Part shown: positions 61,401 to 64,000 of the stretch, in pieces
How positions within the stretch are numbered: position 1 is the first letter of the stretch
Layout of the letters: each line of letters starts with the position of its first letter
From: Methylobacterium sp. Leaf117
Lineage (GTDB): Bacteria > Pseudomonadota > Alphaproteobacteria > Rhizobiales > Beijerinckiaceae
Direction of reading: 5' to 3'
DNA: 64,000 nucleotides
Assembly: GCF_001422985.1 (NCBI RefSeq)
Contig: NZ_LMNL01000039.1
Location: forward strand, 46,387 to 110,386
The notes under the pieces: generated by a model
What the model was told of the DNA's origin: nothing
Database searches by the model: none
The model's input: only the letters and a program-made list of their open reading frames with translations
Translations under genes and position numbers: made by a program

Positions 61401-64000
61401 CCGACCATCACCGCCTTTGCAGGCACCATCGCCGACGCCACCCCGACCATCACGGGCACGGCCGAGGCAGGGGCGACGGTCACGGTCCGCAGCGACGCAC
61501 TCGTGCTGGGTACCGTCATCGCCGCCGCCGATGGCAGCTTCAGCCTGACTCCGACGGTGCCTCTGCCGAACGGACCTGCCAACCTCACCGCCACGGCGCA
61601 GGATGGCGCCGGCAATCTGTCGGCTCCCTCGGTCGTGACGCCGGTCGTCATCGACACGAGGGTGCCCGGCGCCCCTCTCGTCGACTACGTGGCGCCGACC
61701 AACGACGACACGCCCGTCATCACCGGGACGGCCCTGGCTGGCGACCTGATCACGATCACCAGCAACGGGAGCGCGGTCGGCGTCGGCACCGCTGGTCCCG
61801 GCGGTCTCTTCAGCGTGACTCTCACGGTTCCGCTGGCGGACGGCACCAATGCGCTGGAGGTCACGGCAACGCCCCTCGGCGGCTCCGCCTCGCCGGCCGC
61901 ACCCGTGACGGTGCTGGTCGACACGGTGGCTCCTCTCGCTCCGAGCATCACAGCGTTTGCAGGCCCCACGAACGACACGACCCCAACCATCACGGGCACG
62001 GCCGAGGCCGGTGCCACCGTCACCATCTTGGACAACGGCATCCTGATCGGCACGGCCGTCGCTGGCATGAACGGGGGCTTCAGCTTCACACCCACCATCC
62101 CACTCACGGCAGGCAGCAATGTCCTGACCGCCACCGCGCAGGATCTCGTCGGCAACGTGTCGCCAGCCTCTGTCGCCGTGGCGCTCACCATCGACAGCGT
62201 TGCGCCTGATGCGCCAACCCTCACCACAGCACCCGGCCTGACCAACGACGCCACCCCGACCATCACGGGCACGGCCGAGGTCGGTTCGACGGTGACCATC
62301 TCGGATAACGGCATCGTGCTGGGCACCGCCCTGGCCGACACGAACGGCGCGTTCAGCTTCACCCCGGCCACCGATCTGGCTCAGGGTGCCAACAGCTTCA
62401 CCGTCACCGCACGGGATCTCGCCGGCAACGTCTCGGCAGCCTCTGCTGCCGTGGCGCTCACCATCGACAGCCTCGCCCCCGACGCACCGGTCATCACAAC
62501 CGTCGCCGGCCTCACCAACGACGCCACCCCGACCATCACGGGCACGGCGGAGGCCGGTTCGACCGTGACCATCTCGGACAACGGCATCGTGTTGGGCACC
62601 ACCGTCGCCGACACGAACGGCGTCTTCAGCTTCACGCCCGCCACCGATCTGGCTCAGGGTGCCAACAGCGTCACCGTCACGGCGCAGGATCTCGCCGGCA
62701 ACGTCTCGGCACCGTCCTCCGCCGTGGCTCTCACCATCGACAGCGTCGCTCCCGGCGCACCGGTGATCACCACCCCGGCCGGCCTCATCAACGACGCCAC
62801 TCCGACCATCACGGGCACGGCCGAGGCCGGCTCGACGGTGACCATCTCGGACAATGGTATTTTGCTGGGGACGGCGCTGGCCGGCGCGAACGGCGTGTTC
62901 AGCTTCACCCCCACCACCCCGCTCACGGAAGGCAGCAACCTCCTGACTGCCACCGCACGGGGTCCGGCCGGCAACGTCTCCACGCCCTCGGCTGCCGTGG
63001 CTCTCACCATCGACAGCCTCGCCCCCGACGCACCGGTCATCACAAGCGCAGCCGGTCTCACCAACGACGCCACCCCGACCATCACGGGCACGGCCGAAGC
63101 CGGTTCGACGGTGACCATTTCGGGCAACGGCCTTGTTCTGGGCACCGCCGTCGCCGACACCAGCGGCGCGTTCAACTTCACCCCGGCCGCCAACCTTGTT
63201 CAGGGCGCCAACAGCGTCACCGTCACCGCACAGGATCTCGCCGGCAACGTCTCGGCGCCTTCGGCCGCTGTCGCTCTCACCATCGACAGCCTCGCCCCCG
63301 CTGCGCCGACCCTCACTATCGCCCCCGGCCTCACCAACGACGCCACCCCGACCATCACGGGCACGGCCGAGGCCGGTTCGGCCGTCATCATCTCGGATAA
63401 CGGCATCGTGCTGGGCACCACCGTCGCCGACACGAACGGCGTCTTCAGCTTCACCCCGGCCGCCGATCTGGCTCAGGGTGCCAGCAGCATCACCGTCACG
63501 GCGCAGGATCTCGCCGGCAACGTCTCGGCACCGTCGACCGCCGTGGCTCTCACCATCGACAGCGTCGCTCCCGGCGCACCGGTGATCACCACCGCGGCCG
63601 GCCTCACCACCGACGCCACCCCGACCATCACGGGCACGGCCGAGGCGGGTTCGACCGTCACTCTCTCGGACAACGGCACCGTTCTGGGCACCGCCACCGC
63701 CGGCGCGAACGGCGTGTTCAGCTACACCCCAGTCGCCGACCTGGCTCAGGGCACCAACAGCATCACCGTCACCGCACGCGATCTCGCCGGTAACGTCTCG
63801 GCGCCCTCTGCTGCGGTCGCTCTGACCATCGACAGCGTTGCGCCGAACGCTCCAAGCATCACCGCCTTCGTGGCGCCCACCAACGACACCACTCCGACCA
63901 TCACCGGTACGGCCGAGCCGGGGGCGACCGTCATCGTCTCGAACGGCACGACCCAGATCGGCTCGACCGTGGCCGCTGCCGATGGCAGCTTCAGCCTGAC
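58455..64000 (+). CDS. Giant Ig-like-repeat adhesin, N-terminal part (runs off the window)
   Basis: ATG 58455 opens a frame that stays open to the window end, at least 1,848 codons. The N-terminal ~150 residues (SSGRSGSSLTIDGFVYAQRN, AVNRELLEPDASLKTGSISGY) are unlike the rest and lack a Sec signal, as in type I-secreted adhesins. From ~155 onward are ~91-aa Ig-like units of the form TIDSVAPGAPVITTAAGLTNDATPTITGTAEAG, then VFSFTPAADLAQGANSVTVTARDLAGNVS, a bacterial Ig fold used in Bap/BapA-like adhesins. Long minus-strand frames here are shadows. The C-terminal secretion signal is beyond the window. Confidence 0.85.
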   Translation, partial: MASTQTFEASSGRSGSSLTIDGFVYAQRNASGATTGTLAVNRELLEPDASLKTGSISGYLSISRQTGTLFDLNALSIRADLSVLSGVVFVGYRNGVEVVSAASGDLVSLGLLLGETRYQFSSAWQNLTEVRVFRGSVLDVSLGQLGFGIDDVALTIDTVAPGTPTITTAAGLTNDATPTIVGTAEAGSTVTISINGTVLDSVVAGPNGVFSFTPAANLAQGANSFTATARDLAGNVSASSTAVILTIDSVAPGVPVITTAAGLTTDATPTITGTAEAGATVTISDNGIVLGTAVAGPNGAFSFTPGADLGQGSNVLTVTARDLAGNISAPSAAVALTIDSVAPGAPVITTAAGLTTDATPTITGTAEAGATVTISDNGIVLGTAVAGPNGVFSFTPGADLVQGANSFTVTARDLAGNVSAASAAVALIIDSVAPGAPVITTAAGLTNDATPTITGTAEAGATVTISDNGTVLGTAVADTNGVFSFTPAADLAQGANSITVTARDLAGSISAPSAAVALTIDSLAPGAPVITTAAGLTNDATPPITGTAEAGSTVTISNNGTVIGTAVAGPNGVFSFTPAADLVQGPNLLTVTARDLAGNVSAPSAAVALTIDSLAPGAPVITTAAGLTNDATPTITGTAEAGATVTISDNGIVLGTAVAGPNGLFSFTPAADLVQGPNLLTVTARDLAGNVSTPSAAVTLTVDSLAPGAPTITTAPGLTPDATPTITGTAEAGATVTISDNGIVLGTAVADTNGVFSFTPAADLVQGSNVLTVTARDLAGNVSVPSAAVALTIDSLAPGAPVITIAPGLTNDATPTITGTAEAGATVTISNNGTVLGTAVAGPNGIFSFTPAADLAQGVNTVTVTARDLAGNVSAASAAVALTIDSLTPGVPVITTAAGLTPDATPTITGTAEAGSTVTLSDNGTVLGTAVADTNGLFSFTPAADLAQGVNTVTVTARDLAGNVSAPSAAVALTIDSVAPGAPTITAFAGTIADATPTITGTAEAGATVTVRSDALVLGTVIAAADGSFSLTPTVPLPNGPANLTATAQDGAGNLSAPSVVTPVVIDTRVPGAPLVDYVAPTNDDTPVITGTALAGDLITITSNGSAVGVGTAGPGGLFSVTLTVPLADGTNALEVTATPLGGSASPAAPVTVLVDTVAPLAPSITAFAGPTNDTTPTITGTAEAGATVTILDNGILIGTAVAGMNGGFSFTPTIPLTAGSNVLTATAQDLVGNVSPASVAVALTIDSVAPDAPTLTTAPGLTNDATPTITGTAEVGSTVTISDNGIVLGTALADTNGAFSFTPATDLAQGANSFTVTARDLAGNVSAASAAVALTIDSLAPDAPVITTVAGLTNDATPTITGTAEAGSTVTISDNGIVLGTTVADTNGVFSFTPATDLAQGANSVTVTAQDLAGNVSAPSSAVALTIDSVAPGAPVITTPAGLINDATPTITGTAEAGSTVTISDNGILLGTALAGANGVFSFTPTTPLTEGSNLLTATARGPAGNVSTPSAAVALTIDSLAPDAPVITSAAGLTNDATPTITGTAEAGSTVTISGNGLVLGTAVADTSGAFNFTPAANLVQGANSVTVTAQDLAGNVSAPSAAVALTIDSLAPAAPTLTIAPGLTNDATPTITGTAEAGSAVIISDNGIVLGTTVADTNGVFSFTPAADLAQGASSITVTAQDLAGNVSAPSTAVALTIDSVAPGAPVITTAAGLTTDATPTITGTAEAGSTVTLSDNGTVLGTATAGANGVFSYTPVADLAQGTNSITVTARDLAGNVSAPSAAVALTIDSVAPNAPSITAFVAPTNDTTPTITGTAEPGATVIVSNGTTQIGSTVAAADGSFSL
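58915..64000 (+). repeat. Tandem 273-bp Ig-like repeat array
   Basis: The ATCGACAGC-type marker recurs at 58920, 59193, 59466, 59739, 60012, 60285, 60558, 60831, 61104, 61377, 61650, 61917, 62190, 62463, 62736, 63009, 63282, 63555 and 63828. Spacing is exactly 273 bp except for one 267-bp unit starting at 61650. That gives 18 complete units and one partial. Units from 61377 to 62190 are more divergent than the others. Confidence 0.9.

Noticed and set aside
59657..61657. 666-codon minus-strand frame in the Ig-repeat region
   Set aside because: It is the antisense of the 273-bp repeats; open only because the repeats are regular and GC-rich. The plus strand is the coding one.

Overview
The window looks like alphaproteobacterial DNA, most likely Methylobacteriaceae (Methylobacterium/Methylorubrum-like). 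Evidence: high GC throughout, GTG starts and ATGA/GTGA gene overlaps, COG4705 membrane proteins, a DmeRF pair, a CueR-controlled copper set, small PAS proteins, and a PrtD/PrtE-type type I exporter beside a giant adhesin. The genus is an inference, not a measurement.

Layout. 1-20 kb is metal resistance: a glutaredoxin fragment, cueR, two CopZ-type chaperones with CueR-type palindromes, dmeRF (Ni/Co), a two-component system followed by three tandem COG4705 proteins and a PAP2 phosphatase, cusBA with periplasmic helpers, and arsRCB + MFS with divergent arsH. At 20-22.2 kb a PAS sensor kinase is split by one in-frame amber codon. At 22.2-22.6 kb lie four tandem ~61-bp repeats, then a low-GC XRE regulator paired with an ImmA/IrrE protease. 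At 24.1-28.8 kb is a tight three-gene operon: patatin phospholipase, metallo-beta-lactamase-fold protein, and one 754-aa polypeptide with E2-like, E1-like and JAB/JAMM parts. This is the best candidate for an undescribed system. It resembles Cap2/Cap3-type ubiquitin-like immunity, but there is no CD-NTase beside it.

29-42.4 kb carries mobile-element functions: a primase-like replication protein, a relaxase with accessory proteins, an ArdC-like antirestriction protein, and many small genes with no recognisable family. It ends at 42,867-42,917 in the 3' part of a tRNA-Pro(CGG) gene (anticodon arm, T arm, acceptor, CCA) without the 5' half, as expected for the distal attachment site of a tRNA-integrated element. 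The element would therefore extend leftward, possibly beyond the window start. No integrase or type IV secretion genes are visible.

From 43 kb onward the content looks chromosomal: katG with a terminator, small PAS and PilZ-like proteins, a GAF-PAS-GGDEF-EAL protein, an XRE regulator, a type I secretion ABC/MFP pair, and, divergent from it, a huge open reading frame of at least 1,848 codons with eighteen complete ~91-aa Ig-like repeats (a nineteenth partial) that runs off the window end.
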